A stretch of DNA of 58,235 nt from Terriglobia bacterium (GTDB lineage: Bacteria; Acidobacteriota; Terriglobia; Acidiferrales; UBA7541), in the NCBI GenBank assembly GCA_020073585.1, contig JAIQEV010000023.1, positions 1 through 58,235 of the forward strand, written 5' to 3'. A program made the position numbers and the translations under genes. Below are positions 31,391-40,244 of this stretch, piece by piece; the first letter of the stretch is position 1, and every line of letters begins with the position of its first letter. The notes beneath the pieces are model-generated. The model was not told the DNA's origin. It saw only the letters and a program-made list of their open reading frames with translations, and made no database searches.

Positions 31391-31423
31391 GAGTTGTCAG
31401 TTGTCAGTTTACAGTTCACAGTG
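31391..31423. repeat. CAGTTGTCAGTT stutter repeat
   Basis: GAGTTGTCAGTTGTCAGTTT is followed by ACAGTTCACAGTG. It is similar in kind to the tract at 6385-6465 and lies at the edge of the insertion between scoA and scoB. Confidence 0.6.
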
Positions 31424-31456
31424 AAGAACAAGGGCCCTAAGAACATGCTAGAGAAT

Positions 31457-31717
31457 TCAGTTCTTTCTTGGACTCTGGATATCGTTCACGTTTCGATCAA
31501 GGTGGAACATGTCATTCATCGACTCGTACCGGCAGTCCAGAGCAATCTCTGCTAGCTGAAGCCAAAAGTCTCCTGGTTTACGACGCGAACCGTGAACAGC
31601 GTCAATTGTCCTCTCGGCCGTTCGATAGGTCACCCGCGTGAACACACTGGCCTCGGCAATCGCCAATCTGCGGCCGAGCTCTTCCAGTAGTTCTTGCGGG
31701 TATTTGGATTTCTTCAT
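31457..31717 (-). CDS. Unrecognised 86-aa protein inserted between scoA and scoB
   Basis: The frame reaches 31750, but GGGGAGG precedes the ATG at 31717 (MKKSKYPQELLEELGRRLAI), so I use that. It is a basic, largely helical protein with no membrane segment; ASVFTRVTYRTAERTID could be part of a DNA- or RNA-binding helical fold, but I do not recognise a family. Base composition is near 50 percent GC by eye, well below scoA and scoB. With repeats at its downstream edge, this looks like a gene captured into a metabolic operon. Confidence 0.55.
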   Translation of the reverse strand: MKKSKYPQELLEELGRRLAIAEASVFTRVTYRTAERTIDAVHGSRRKPGDFWLQLAEIALDCRYESMNDMFHLDRNVNDIQSPRKN

Positions 31718-31768
31718 TTCGCCCTCCCCACGTTTGTTCCAGATCCGCAAATGACACAGGGTGTTTTC

Positions 31769-32464
31769 TCACATTTTGCGAATGGTGCGGCGCTCGATGC
31801 GCTTTTCGTAGCGCGGGCCCTGGAAAATGGCGTCCACGAAAATGCCGGGGGTGTGGACCTGGTCGGGGTCGAGCTGGCCGGTGTCCACGAGGTGCTCGAC
31901 TTCGGCGATGACGTAGTCCGCGGCGGTGGCCATCATGGGATTGAAGTTGCGCGCGGTCTTGCGATAGATGAGATTGCCCCAGCGGTCGCCCTTCCAGGCC
32001 TTGACGAAAGCAAAATTGCCGCGCAGGGCGCGCTCGAGGATGTATTTGCGGCCGTCGAATTCGCGCACTTCCTTGCCTTCGGCGACCATGGTGCCGTAGC
32101 CGGTGGGCGTGTAGAAGCCGGGGATGCCCGCGCCGCCAGCGCGCAGGCGCTCGGCCAGCGTTCCCTGGGGATTCAGCTCCACCTGCAGCTCGCCGCTCAG
32201 GACCAGTTGCTCGAAGAGTTTGTTCTCGCCGACGTAGGTGGAGATCATCTTCTTGACCTGGCGGGTCTGCAGGAGCAGGCCGATGCCGAAATCGTCCACG
32301 CCGGCGTTGTTGGAGACGATGGTGAGGTCTTTGGCGCCTTTGCGGCGGACGGCGGCGATGAGATTTTCGGGGATGCCGCAGAGGCCGAAGCCGCCCATGA
32401 GGATGGTGGCGCCGTCGTGGAGTTTTGCGATAGCGGCGTCGGCGGAGGCTACGCGTTTGTCCAT
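31769..32464 (-). CDS. scoA: 3-oxoacid CoA-transferase subunit A
   Basis: Alpha subunit (231 aa) of the class I CoA-transferase. The CoA-binding glycine motif [13 protein letters not shown] is at about 24-36; [36 protein letters not shown] and [19 protein letters not shown] are typical of the succinyl-CoA:3-ketoacid group. Together with scoB it would activate acetoacetate or a branched oxoacid for degradation. It precedes scoB on the same strand but is separated from it by an 86-aa low-GC gene. Confidence 0.94.
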   Translation of the reverse strand: MDKRVASADAAIAKLHDGATILMGGFGLCGIPENLIAAVRRKGAKDLTIVSNNAGVDDFGIGLLLQTRQVKKMISTYVGENKLFEQLVLSGELQVELNPQGTLAERLRAGGAGIPGFYTPTGYGTMVAEGKEVREFDGRKYILERALRGNFAFVKAWKGDRWGNLIYRKTARNFNPMMATAADYVIAEVEHLVDTGQLDPDQVHTPGIFVDAIFQGPRYEKRIERRTIRKM

Positions 32465-32499
32465 GGAATCTCCCGCACCGGGAACGTGCAGGACGCAGT

Positions 32500-33384
32500 T
32501 TACTTCAAATCGCGGAGGAGTTTGTAGAGATCGTTGGCGGCGTCGAAATCGGCTTCGAGTTCGCGGGAGGAGAGTTTTTCGCGCAGGTCCTCGATGTGGC
32601 GGGCATAGACGGCCAGGGCGGCGGAGAGAAACTCGCGGTTGGTGAGGAGGATGTCGCGCCAGGTGGAGTAGGGACTGCCGGCCAGGCGCAGGGAGTCGCG
32701 CAGGCCGGAGCCCGCGAGGGTGATGGGCAGGCCGGTTTCATCGATCTGCCCGTGGAGAAACGATCCCAGGGCCACGGCGGCGAGTTGCGGCAGGTGCGAG
32801 ACCATGCCCACGGCCCAATCGTGCTTCTGCGCGCCGATCCACAGGGGGCGCGCGCCGAGGCGCGCGAGCAGGGCGGCGAAGGCCCGCGCGCGGGGCGCGT
32901 CGCGCAATTCCCCTTCGCCGATCAACGCGTAGGTGGCCTCGTGAAAGAGGTCCGCGTCCGCGTGGGCCACGCCGGAGAGCTCCTTGCCGGCCATGGGATG
33001 CCCGGGAAGCAGCAGGAGGCCGTCGCCGGGATTGGCAGCGAAGACTTCGGTGGCGCGCTGGCAGATGCGCATCTTGGTGCTGCAGGCGTCGGTGAGCAGA
33101 GCGCCCGGGGAAGCGTGGCGCACGATCTCCGGGAGGAGGTCGAGGGTGACGCCGATGGGCAGGGCGATGTAGATGAGATCGGAGCCAGCCAGAGCGGGAG
33201 CCAGCTCGCCGGAAAAGGCTTGCTGCACCGCGCCGCGCGCCAGGGCCGCGCGCACGGCCGCTTCGCGGTCCCACCCGGCGACGCGGATTTCCGGGGCGTA
33301 TTTGCGCAGGGCCAGGCCGAAAGAGCCGCCGATGAGACCGGTGCCGAGGATGGTGGCGCTTCGGAAAGTGGCGGCAGGAGGCAT
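32500..33384 (-). CDS. tyrA: Prephenate dehydrogenase TyrA
   Basis: Oxidatively decarboxylates prephenate to 4-hydroxyphenylpyruvate with NAD(P), for tyrosine. The 294-aa protein has the Rossmann loop GTGLIGGS (14-21), [11 protein letters not shown] (about 108), [14 protein letters not shown] (active-site histidine, about 127) and a helical dimer domain with SHLPQLAA (second conserved His) and [13 protein letters not shown]. There is no fused chorismate mutase or ACT domain: mutase activity is in the separate aroQ three genes upstream. It is the last gene of the trpC to tyrA run, with a 150-bp gap to aroF that holds a dispersed repeat. Confidence 0.94.
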   Translation of the reverse strand: MPPAATFRSATILGTGLIGGSFGLALRKYAPEIRVAGWDREAAVRAALARGAVQQAFSGELAPALAGSDLIYIALPIGVTLDLLPEIVRHASPGALLTDACSTKMRICQRATEVFAANPGDGLLLLPGHPMAGKELSGVAHADADLFHEATYALIGEGELRDAPRARAFAALLARLGARPLWIGAQKHDWAVGMVSHLPQLAAVALGSFLHGQIDETGLPITLAGSGLRDSLRLAGSPYSTWRDILLTNREFLSAALAVYARHIEDLREKLSSRELEADFDAANDLYKLLRDLK

Positions 33385-33447
33385 GGGTCAGGGCTCCCGA
33401 TCAGAGATGGGCGCAATCCACATTTTCCTGCCAAGACGCACGGGCAG

Positions 33448-33505
33448 AAGAGAGATTCCTCGACTGCGGGCCGGCAAAAAACGCCGGCCCTTCGCTCGGA
33501 ATGAC
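33448..33505. repeat. AGAGATTCCTC ... CGGAATGACA dispersed repeat, copy 2, with inner hairpin
   Basis: GAAGAGAGATTCCTCGACT and TTCGCTCGGAATGACA flank an 8-bp inverted repeat, GGGCCGGC-AAAAAAC-GCCGGCCC less one base at each side. It lies in the 150-bp gap between aroF and tyrA. Copy 1 (3424-3466) lacks the inner hairpin. Confidence 0.7.
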
Positions 33506-33534
33506 AGGCAAATTTGAAAGGTGCGTCGCATGGG

Positions 33535-34554
33535 TCAGGCCATCCGGCGGCCGATGGCCGGGGCAATGATGCGGAGTTCGCCCATGAGCTGGGCGAACTG
33601 CTCGGGAAAGAGGGACTGCGCGCCGTCGGAGAGGGCGTGGTCGGGATCGTTGTGGACTTCGATGAGCAGGCCGTCGGCGCCGGCGGCCACGGCGGCGCGG
33701 GCCATGGGGGCGACCTTGTCGCGGCGGCCGGTGCCGTGCGAGGGGTCAGCCATCATGGGAAGGTGCGACAGTTTTTTGATGACCGGAATGGCGGCGATAT
33801 CGAAGGTGTTGCGGGTGTAGGTTTCGAAGGTGCGGATGCCGCGCTCGCAGAGGACGACATTGTAGTTTCCGCCGGCAAGGATGTACTCGGCGCTGAGCAG
33901 CAGCTCTTCCATGGTGGCGGACATGCCGCGCTTGAGGAGCACGGGTTTCTGGAGTTCGCCGAGGGCGCGGAGGAGATGGTAGTTCTGCATGTTGCGCGCG
34001 CCGACCTGGAACATGTCCACGTAGCCGAGCATCATCCGGATCTGCGAGGGGTCCATCACTTCGCTGACGGTGCACAGGCCGAACTTGTCGGCGGCTTCGC
34101 GCATGAGCTGCAAGCCCTTTTCGCCGAGGCCCTGGAAGGCGTAGGGCGAGGTGCGGGGCTTGAAGGCTCCGGCGCGGAGAATCTTGGCGCCGGCTTTGGC
34201 GACGCTTTCGGCGACGGCGTGGATTTGCTCGCGGGATTCGACCGAGCAGGGCCCGGCGGCCACGACGACATCGTTGCCGCCGATGCGCACACCGCGGCCG
34301 AGGTCCACGACGGTGCCTTCGGGGCGGAACTGGCGGCTGGCCAGCTTGAAGGGCTGGGTGATGCGCATGACTTCGCGCACGCCATCGAGAAGCTCGAAGT
34401 CGCGGTGATCGAAGTCGCGGTGCACGCCGACGGCGCCGAGAACCGTGTGGGATTCTCCGGTGGAGCGATGGACGTTGAAACCGGCGGCGACGAGCCGGTC
34501 GATGACGTTCTGAATCTGGGCGTCGGTCGCGCCCTCGTGCATGACGATGACCAT
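33535..34554 (-). CDS. aroF: 3-deoxy-7-phosphoheptulonate synthase, AroF type with N-terminal regulatory domain
   Basis: Condenses phosphoenolpyruvate and erythrose 4-phosphate, the first shikimate step. The 339-aa start at 34554 ([19 protein letters not shown]) gives the ferredoxin-like (ACT-like) regulatory domain of the Thermotoga-type enzyme, residues 1-70, followed by the barrel: AAGPCSVES (99-107), FKPRTSP (131-137), [32 protein letters not shown] and [10 protein letters not shown]. Domain and length match the tyrosine-regulated type I-beta class. It lies 22 bp after aroQ, so both will be co-expressed with the trp genes. Confidence 0.95.
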   Translation of the reverse strand: MVIVMHEGATDAQIQNVIDRLVAAGFNVHRSTGESHTVLGAVGVHRDFDHRDFELLDGVREVMRITQPFKLASRQFRPEGTVVDLGRGVRIGGNDVVVAAGPCSVESREQIHAVAESVAKAGAKILRAGAFKPRTSPYAFQGLGEKGLQLMREAADKFGLCTVSEVMDPSQIRMMLGYVDMFQVGARNMQNYHLLRALGELQKPVLLKRGMSATMEELLLSAEYILAGGNYNVVLCERGIRTFETYTRNTFDIAAIPVIKKLSHLPMMADPSHGTGRRDKVAPMARAAVAAGADGLLIEVHNDPDHALSDGAQSLFPEQFAQLMGELRIIAPAIGRRMA

Positions 34555-34576
34555 GAACTTTCCCTGTTCTCCTGTC

Positions 34577-34894
34577 TCAATGCCCGGCAGGCCGGGTGGG
34601 ATCGGAATCTTTTTCCAGAGCGCTTTCCGGATGCATCGCGGCGCGCTCGGCGGAGCGGGCTTCGTCAATGATGCGCTCGAAGAGGCGGCGGATGGCCTGG
34701 TTCGAGAGCGGGCCGGAATTGGCGTGTTCCGCGGCGGCCAGCACTTCCCTTTCGCGGTCGGGCTGGTAGAGCGGGAGGTTTTCCCGCTGCTTCTGGCGGC
34801 CGATCTCGATGGCGCAGCGCGAGCGCTCGTTCAGCAGGGCGACGAGCTGGCGGTCGATCTCATCGATTCTGCGGCGCCAGTCTTCGATGCTCAT
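34577..34894 (-). CDS. aroQ: Chorismate mutase, AroQ class
   Basis: An all-helical chorismate mutase of 105 aa converting chorismate to prephenate. [20 protein letters not shown] at 8-27 carries the N-terminal active-site arginine and the typical ID.ID..L..L...R pattern; IGRQKQ is the lysine motif and [12 protein letters not shown] the third segment. A tail of about 20 residues ([20 protein letters not shown]) extends past the domain. The ATG overlaps the trpA stop by 4 bp. Placed between trpA and aroF, it lets the cell draw chorismate to tyrosine/phenylalanine from the same message that makes tryptophan enzymes. Confidence 0.92.
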   Translation of the reverse strand: MSIEDWRRRIDEIDRQLVALLNERSRCAIEIGRQKQRENLPLYQPDREREVLAAAEHANSGPLSNQAIRRLFERIIDEARSAERAAMHPESALEKDSDPTRPAGH

Positions 34895-35736
34895 GATGCG
34901 TTTTCCCTGCGGCTCAAGCCGCGGCGCGCGGCGTCTTTCAGGGCGCGCATGCGCGCGGCCAGCGCCGCGGCTGCGGCTTCCGGCGTGGCGGCCTTCGCGA
35001 TCTCCGAGACCAGCGCCGAGCCGACCACGGCGGCGTCCGCGAGGCCGCCGAGAATGGAGACGTGGCCGGGCAGCGAGATCCCGAAGCCGATGGCGATGGG
35101 CAGCGGGGAGACCGCGCGCAGGCGGCGCACCAGCGCCGGGAGATCTTCCGGGAGGGCCTCCTGCGCTCCGGTGACGCCGGTGCGCGAAATCAGGTAGAGG
35201 AAGCCGGAGGAGCACGCGGCGATCTTGGCCAGGCGTTCGTCGGTGGAAGTGGGCGCGGCGAGAAAGATGGTGTCCAGGCCGCGTGCGGCGAGGATGCGGC
35301 GGTAATCGGCGGACTCTTCCGGGGTGAGGTCGGTGACCAGGACGCCGTCGGCGCCGGCGGCGGCTGCGGCTGCGGCAAATTTTTCGAGGCCCATCTGCAG
35401 GATGGGGTTGTAGTAGCTGAAGAGCACCAGAGGGATTTCGCAGGTCTGGCGGATGCGGCGGACGAGATCGAGGACGCCGGCGAGGGTCGCGCCACTTTTC
35501 AGGGCGCGTTCGCTGGCGCGCTGGATGGTGGGGCCGTCGGCGACGGGATCGCTGAAGGGCACGCCGAGTTCGATAACGTCGGCGCCGGCTTCGGCCAGGG
35601 CCAGGACGTAGCGGAGGGTGGCGTCGAGCGAAGGATCGCCGGCGGTGATGTAGGCGACGATGCCCATTTCGCCGCGGGCGCGGAGCTCGGCGAAGCGTTT
35701 TGCGATGCGAGTCGTTTTGGCGTTGGCAGTGATCAT
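34891..35736 (-). CDS. trpA: Tryptophan synthase alpha subunit TrpA
   Basis: Cleaves indole-3-glycerol phosphate to indole and glyceraldehyde 3-phosphate and channels indole to TrpB. The 281-aa start at 35736 (MITANAKTTRIAKRFAELRA) is the family-like one; an upstream ATG would overlap trpB. The catalytic Glu is in ADVIELGVPFSDPVADGP (about 52-69, including the Asp just after), with FSYYNPILQMG, LVTDLTPEES, LISRTGVTGAQ and GFGISLPG (phosphate-binding end) following in order. It lies 16 bp after trpB. Confidence 0.96.
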   Translation of the reverse strand: MITANAKTTRIAKRFAELRARGEMGIVAYITAGDPSLDATLRYVLALAEAGADVIELGVPFSDPVADGPTIQRASERALKSGATLAGVLDLVRRIRQTCEIPLVLFSYYNPILQMGLEKFAAAAAAAGADGVLVTDLTPEESADYRRILAARGLDTIFLAAPTSTDERLAKIAACSSGFLYLISRTGVTGAQEALPEDLPALVRRLRAVSPLPIAIGFGISLPGHVSILGGLADAAVVGSALVSEIAKAATPEAAAAALAARMRALKDAARRGLSRRENAS

Positions 35737-35752
35737 CGGGATGCGCCGCCGG

Positions 35753-36964
35753 CTAGAGCAGCCGGGCGTAGGTGTCCATGTCCTTGTCACCGCGGCCGGA
35801 GATATTCACGATGACCAGATCGTCCTTGGAAAATTGGGGGAGGCGCTCGATCAGGCCGGCGAGGGCGTGGGCGCTTTCGAGCGCAGGGATGATGCCCTCG
35901 AGGCGCGCGAGGAGCTTGGCGGCGGCGAGGGCCTGAGTGTCGCTGACGGCGCTGTATTCGGCGCGCTTCTCGTCGGCGAGCCAGGCGTGCTCGGGGCCGA
36001 TGGCCGGATAGTCGAGGCCGGCGGAAACGGAATGGGTCGCGGCGATCTGGCCGTCGGCGGTCTGCAGGACGTAGGTGTAAGTGCCCTGGAGCACACCGGG
36101 GCGCGCGCCGGAGTAGCCCTGCGCGGCGGCCAGCCGCGCGGCATGCTCGCCGAGATGGGTGCCGCGGCCGCCGGCTTCGATGCCGACCAGTTTGATGGCG
36201 CGGTCAGCGAGAAATTCGTGGAAGAGGCCGATGGCGTTGGAGCCGCCGCCAACGCAGGCGTAGAGATGCGTGGGCAGGCGCTTTTCCGCGGCCAGGATCT
36301 GCTGCTTGGCCTCGCGGCCGATGATCGAGTGGAAATCGCGCACCATGGTGGGATAGGGATGCGCGCCGAGGACCGAGCCGAGAAGATAGTGGGTGGTGCG
36401 GACGTTGGTGACCCAGTCGCGCATGGCTTCGTTGATGGCGTCCTTCAGCGTGCGGCTGCCGGATTCCACGCCGATGACTTCCGCGCCGAGCATGCGCATG
36501 CGCGCGACGTTGAGCGCCTGGCGGGCCATGTCCTCCGTGCCCATGTAGACGGTGCACTGCAGGCCGAGCTTGGCGGCGACGGTGGCGGAAGCGACGCCGT
36601 GCTGGCCCGCTCCGGTCTCCGCGACGATGCGCGGCTTGCCCATGCGCACGGCGAGCAGGCCCTGGCCGATGGCGTTGTTGATCTTGTGCGCGCCGGTGTG
36701 CAGCAGGTCTTCGCGCTTGAGATAGATCTTGGGACCGGCGAGGTGCGCGGAGAGGCGCCCGGCGTGCTGCAGCGGGGTGGGACGCCCGGCAAAATTCTTG
36801 AGCAGGGATTCGAACTCGGCGCGGAAGACCGGATCGGCTTTCGCGGCTTCGTAGGCGCGCTCCAGCTCTTCGAGCGGGGCCATGAGCGTTTCGGGGACGT
36901 AGCGTCCACCGTAGGGACCGAAGCGTCCGGGGACAGCGGCAGCGGGCTGGGTCAAAGAGCTCAT
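35753..36964 (-). CDS. trpB: Tryptophan synthase beta subunit TrpB
   Basis: PLP enzyme (403 aa) that joins indole and serine to tryptophan. [14 protein letters not shown] at the N terminus, PLP lysine K94 in [26 protein letters not shown] and the phosphate-binding GGGSNAIG are all present; HLGEHAARL and [15 protein letters not shown] are the C-terminal signatures. This is the normal TrpB1 form that pairs with TrpA. It sits between trpF (5 bp upstream) and trpA. Confidence 0.97.
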   Translation of the reverse strand: MSSLTQPAAAVPGRFGPYGGRYVPETLMAPLEELERAYEAAKADPVFRAEFESLLKNFAGRPTPLQHAGRLSAHLAGPKIYLKREDLLHTGAHKINNAIGQGLLAVRMGKPRIVAETGAGQHGVASATVAAKLGLQCTVYMGTEDMARQALNVARMRMLGAEVIGVESGSRTLKDAINEAMRDWVTNVRTTHYLLGSVLGAHPYPTMVRDFHSIIGREAKQQILAAEKRLPTHLYACVGGGSNAIGLFHEFLADRAIKLVGIEAGGRGTHLGEHAARLAAAQGYSGARPGVLQGTYTYVLQTADGQIAATHSVSAGLDYPAIGPEHAWLADEKRAEYSAVSDTQALAAAKLLARLEGIIPALESAHALAGLIERLPQFSKDDLVIVNISGRGDKDMDTYARLL

Positions 36965-36969
36965 CGGGT

Positions 36970-37623
36970 TTAGCGCTTCTCCGTTTTCGCGGCGAGTTCG
37001 CGGCTGGCGCGCTGCACTTCCGCAAAGAAGGCGCGCAGCTTGCCGGGGTCTTTCCTGCCGGGGCGCGATTCGACGCCGCTCGCGACGTCCACGGCATAGG
37101 GGCGGACGCGGCGAATGGCCTCGGCGACGTTTTCCGGCGTCAAGCCGCCTGCCAAAATGATACGGCGTGAGCGCGCCGCCTGGCCAGCCAGCGCCCAGTC
37201 GGTGGTCTGCCCCGTACCGCCATATTGGCCTGCCCGAGCGGCGTCGAGGAGAAAGGCCGCGGCGGCCGGATAGCGGCGCAGGGCGGCGAGGGAGAAGCCG
37301 GGAGCCACGCGGAAGGCTTTGATGACGCGGCGGCGGCGCGCGCAGGCGGCTACGTCACGCGGGGTCTCCTCGCCGTGCAACTGCACGGAGGTGAGCTGCA
37401 GGGCGTCGGCGAGCGAGAGCACGGCACCGGGTGTCCAGTTGACGAAGACGCCGACCGGCTCGACGAAGGCCGGGAGGCGGCGCAGGATTTTCCAGGCCGC
37501 GGCGGGAGAGACGGCGCGGGGGCTGGGCGCGTAGAAATTGAAGCCCAGGGCGGCGGCGCCGGCGTCGCAGGCGGCGCGGGCGTCGGGCCAGGTGGTGATG
37601 CCGCAGATCTTGACGCGCACCAT
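36970..37623 (-). CDS. trpF: Phosphoribosylanthranilate isomerase TrpF
   Basis: Isomerises phosphoribosylanthranilate to CdRP. The 217-aa product from the ATG at 37623 begins [20 protein letters not shown], with the catalytic cysteine C7. [40 protein letters not shown] (catalytic Asp and phosphate loop) and [14 protein letters not shown] follow, then [16 protein letters not shown] longer open frame to 38526 is read-through of trpC in another frame. It lies 8 bp after trpC. Confidence 0.96.
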   Translation of the reverse strand: MVRVKICGITTWPDARAACDAGAAALGFNFYAPSPRAVSPAAAWKILRRLPAFVEPVGVFVNWTPGAVLSLADALQLTSVQLHGEETPRDVAACARRRRVIKAFRVAPGFSLAALRRYPAAAAFLLDAARAGQYGGTGQTTDWALAGQAARSRRIILAGGLTPENVAEAIRRVRPYAVDVASGVESRPGRKDPGKLRAFFAEVQRASRELAAKTEKR

Positions 37624-37631
37624 GGCGAAGC

Positions 37632-38438
37632 TCACGGAGCGCCTGCCGGGCCGAGCAAGGCGGCCAGAGCGGCGCCGGGATCGGCGGCCTGCATGAGGGA
37701 TTCGCCGATGAGGAAAGCGTCGAAGCCGGCGGCGCGGAGGCGGCAAAGATCGTCGTGGGAGCGCAGGCCGGATTCGCTGATGGCGATGCAGTCGCCGGGA
37801 ATCTTGGCGACCAGCTCGAAGGAGGTTTCCGGACGCACTTGCAGGGTCTTGAGGTCGCGGTTGTTCACGCCGAGGATGCGCGCGCCGGCCGCGAGGGCGC
37901 GCTGCAGCTCCTCCGCGGTGTGCACCTCGACGAGCGGCTCCATGGCCAGCTCGCGGCCGAGGGCCAGCAGTTCGCGCAACTGGGCGTCGCCGAGCGCGGC
38001 CACAATCAGCAGGAAGCTGTCGGCATCGTTGGCGCGGGTCTCCCACACCTGCCAGGGGTCGAAGATGAAATCCTTGCGCAGCACGGGGAGCGCGGTGCTC
38101 TTGCGGGCCGCGCGGAGATTCTGGAGCGAGCCGCGGAAGAACTCCTCTTCGGTGAGGACGGAGAGAGCGGCGGCGCCGGCGGCTTCGAGAGCGCGGGCCA
38201 GGACCACGGGGTCGAAATTTTCGCGGATCACGCCGCGCGAGGGCGAGGCGGGCTTGAGCTCGGCGATGACGTTGAGGCCGGGACGCGTGAGCGCCGCCGG
38301 GAAGTCGCGGACGGCGAGGCCATGCTTGACGCCGTACTTCAGGGCGGCCTCGGGCAGCACCTTCTTGCGGTGCTCGACGGCTGCGCGCCGCGCGTCGAGG
38401 ATGCGGTCCAGCACCGTGCCTGTGTTCGCAGGAGTCAT
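37632..38438 (-). CDS. trpC: Indole-3-glycerol phosphate synthase TrpC
   Basis: A beta/alpha barrel (268 aa) that closes the indole ring. Catalytic residues appear in VIAELKPASPSRG (about 57-69), LTEEEFFRGS, LPVLRKDFIFDPWQ, VEVHTAEEL, GVNNRDLKTLQV and ISESGLRS, the usual order. First gene of trpC-trpF-trpB-trpA-aroQ-aroF-tyrA. A good sigma-70-like promoter begins 46 bp upstream and leaves a leader of only about 10 bases, too short for a leader-peptide attenuator. Confidence 0.97.
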   Translation of the reverse strand: MTPANTGTVLDRILDARRAAVEHRKKVLPEAALKYGVKHGLAVRDFPAALTRPGLNVIAELKPASPSRGVIRENFDPVVLARALEAAGAAALSVLTEEEFFRGSLQNLRAARKSTALPVLRKDFIFDPWQVWETRANDADSFLLIVAALGDAQLRELLALGRELAMEPLVEVHTAEELQRALAAGARILGVNNRDLKTLQVRPETSFELVAKIPGDCIAISESGLRSHDDLCRLRAAGFDAFLIGESLMQAADPGAALAALLGPAGAP

Positions 38439-38455
38439 TGGGAGCGTGAACAGTT

Positions 38456-38484
38456 ATGCTAGGAGGAGCGCAGGAAGCTGTCAA
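38456..38484 (-). promoter_or_regulatory. Promoter of the trpC-tyrA operon
   Basis: Minus strand TTGACA (38484-38479), exact 17-bp spacer, TAGCAT (38461-38456). The start codon of trpC is at 38438, leaving about 10 bases of leader. Confidence 0.6.
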
Positions 38485-38536
38485 ATAGAGAACGCGGAAA
38501 GGGCGGCCGAAGCGAGGCCGCCGCAAAGGAGAGGCG

Positions 38537-39316
38537 ATGGGCTACCGGGAAGAATACGGCGCGCTGCTGGAGACGATTGCCGGGGACGCGGAACGCGTGG
38601 CCATGCTGTACTTCCGCAGCGCGGCCATGCGCATCGAGCGCAAAGGGGACGGCTCGGTGGTGACGCAGGCGGACCGCGCCATCGAGGAGATGGCCCGGGC
38701 GGAAGTGGCGACGAGAGGGATTCCCCTGGACGTGCTGGGAGAAGAGATGGGCGGGGAAGCCAACGCGCTAGGGGAGACTGGGCGGCCGCGGCTGATCATT
38801 GACCCAATCGACGGCACCGAGGAGTTCTCGCGCGGCATACCGACGTTCGGGACGCTGCTGGCGATCGAACACGACGGGGAGATCGTGGCGAGCATGGCGT
38901 GCGCGCCGGCGCTGGGCGCGCGGTGGTGCGCGTATCGCGGACAGGGAGCGTGGCGCGACGGGCGGCCGCTGCGGGTCTCGAAGGTGGAGAAACTCAGCGA
39001 GGCCATGATCTTTACCGCGGGGACCGGGCCCGGAAACGATTTCGGGCGGCGGGGAAATATGCGGCGGGTGCAGGACGCGGCGCGGCGCAGCCGGAGCGTG
39101 GGCGGATTCTGGCAGCATATGCTGGTGGCGGAGGGGTCGGTGGAAGCGGCCATGGACCTGAAGTCCAAGCCGTGGGACCTGGCGGCGTCGATTTTGATCG
39201 TGGAAGAGGCGGGCGGGCGGTCGACGAACCTGCTGGGGGAACGCACCATCTATCAGGGAACGTTCTGCAGTTCGAACGGGCTGGTGCACGAGGAGATCTT
39301 GAGCTATTTCCGGTAA
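38537..39316 (+). CDS. Inositol monophosphatase-family phosphatase (HisN-like)
   Basis: A Mg-dependent, lithium-sensitive-type phosphatase of 259 aa. Metal motifs: GEEMGGE (about 68-74), the hallmark IDPIDGTEEFSRG (88-100) and KPWDLAASILIVEEAGG (C-terminal Asp, about 212-228). The spacing and the GIPTFGTLLAI stretch recall the HisN histidinol-phosphatases more than CysQ, but inositol phosphatase activity is also possible. AAAGGAG precedes the ATG. It is divergent from trpC, sharing a 98-bp intergenic region. Confidence 0.85.
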   Translation: MGYREEYGALLETIAGDAERVAMLYFRSAAMRIERKGDGSVVTQADRAIEEMARAEVATRGIPLDVLGEEMGGEANALGETGRPRLIIDPIDGTEEFSRGIPTFGTLLAIEHDGEIVASMACAPALGARWCAYRGQGAWRDGRPLRVSKVEKLSEAMIFTAGTGPGNDFGRRGNMRRVQDAARRSRSVGGFWQHMLVAEGSVEAAMDLKSKPWDLAASILIVEEAGGRSTNLLGERTIYQGTFCSSNGLVHEEILSYFR

Positions 39317-39424
39317 GCGGATGCCCGGACAAAGCCGAGGAAATTGGAAGCGATGAAGATCCGGAGGCCCCGATGAAAGAGATCAGCATCGCCGGATGAC
39401 AGAATTAGCTAAGGTGCGTTTCGC

Positions 39425-40120
39425 GTGAAAAAGGCCGAAGAGTTGCGCGTGCTGGGGGAAGAGATTGTGGCGTGCCGGAAGTGCGCGCGGCTGGTGGCGT
39501 ACCGGGAGAAAGTGGCGCGGGAGAAGCGGCGGGCGTATCGCGAGTGGGAGTACTGGGGCAAGCCCGTGCCGGGGTTCGGGGATGCAAAGGCGGAGCTGCT
39601 GATTCTGGGGCTGGCGCCGGGAGCGCACGGCGCCAACCGCACGGGGCGGATGTTTACCGGGGACCGCTCGGGGGATTTTCTCTACAGGGCGCTGCACAAG
39701 GCGGGATTCGCGAACCAGCCCACTTCCCTGCACCGGGACGACGGGCTGCGGCTGCAGAATGCCTACATCACGGCGACGATCCGCTGCGCGCCGCCGGGGA
39801 ACAAGCCGCTGCCGGGGGAGATCGCGCAGTGCCGCGGCTACCTGGAGCGCGAACTGGAGCTGCTGCGCCCGCGCGCGGTGCTGGCGCTGGGCGGAATTGC
39901 CTGGAACGGCTATCTCGAGATTCTCAAGCAGCTCGGAAAGATCGCTTCGCGGGCCGCGTTTCCCTTCGCGCACGGCAGCGAGGCGGAATTGCCGGGGGAT
40001 TTGCCGCGGCTTTTCGGGGCCTATCATCCCAGCCAGCAGAACACGCAGACCGGGCGATTGACGCCGGCGATGTACGCGCAGGTGTTGCGGCACATCCAAC
40101 GCTACCTACGCGCGCGTTAG
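39425..40120 (+). CDS. Uracil-DNA glycosylase, family 5 (UDGb)
   Basis: A 231-aa DNA repair enzyme removing uracil and other deaminated bases from DNA. Motif 1 is GLAPGAHGANRTGRMFTGD (62-80); as in family 5 it lacks the catalytic Asp/Asn of motif A found in other UDGs. The motif near the C terminus is HPSQQNTQTGRLT. Four cysteines, C17, C20, C121 and C136, fit the family 4Fe-4S cluster. The start is GTG at 39425, directly before a Lys-rich helix. Such enzymes were first known from thermophiles and are also found in high-GC mesophiles, where cytosine deamination is costly. Confidence 0.92.
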   Translation: MKKAEELRVLGEEIVACRKCARLVAYREKVAREKRRAYREWEYWGKPVPGFGDAKAELLILGLAPGAHGANRTGRMFTGDRSGDFLYRALHKAGFANQPTSLHRDDGLRLQNAYITATIRCAPPGNKPLPGEIAQCRGYLERELELLRPRAVLALGGIAWNGYLEILKQLGKIASRAAFPFAHGSEAELPGDLPRLFGAYHPSQQNTQTGRLTPAMYAQVLRHIQRYLRAR

Positions 40121-40244
40121 AACCGGACACAAGCTGCCGCCCACGGACTTCCGGCCGGGCCAGCGCTTGCCGAGCTTTTTCCACCAGGCCGCAGTATGAG
40201 ACTCTCAGGAGCGGCAGCACGCTGATGCTGCCCGAAGGCCTCCG

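Noticed and set aside
38439-38536. Tryptophan leader peptide or T-box attenuator before trpC
   Set aside because: The promoter leaves only about 10 bases of leader and no Trp codons or terminator-antiterminator pair are seen.
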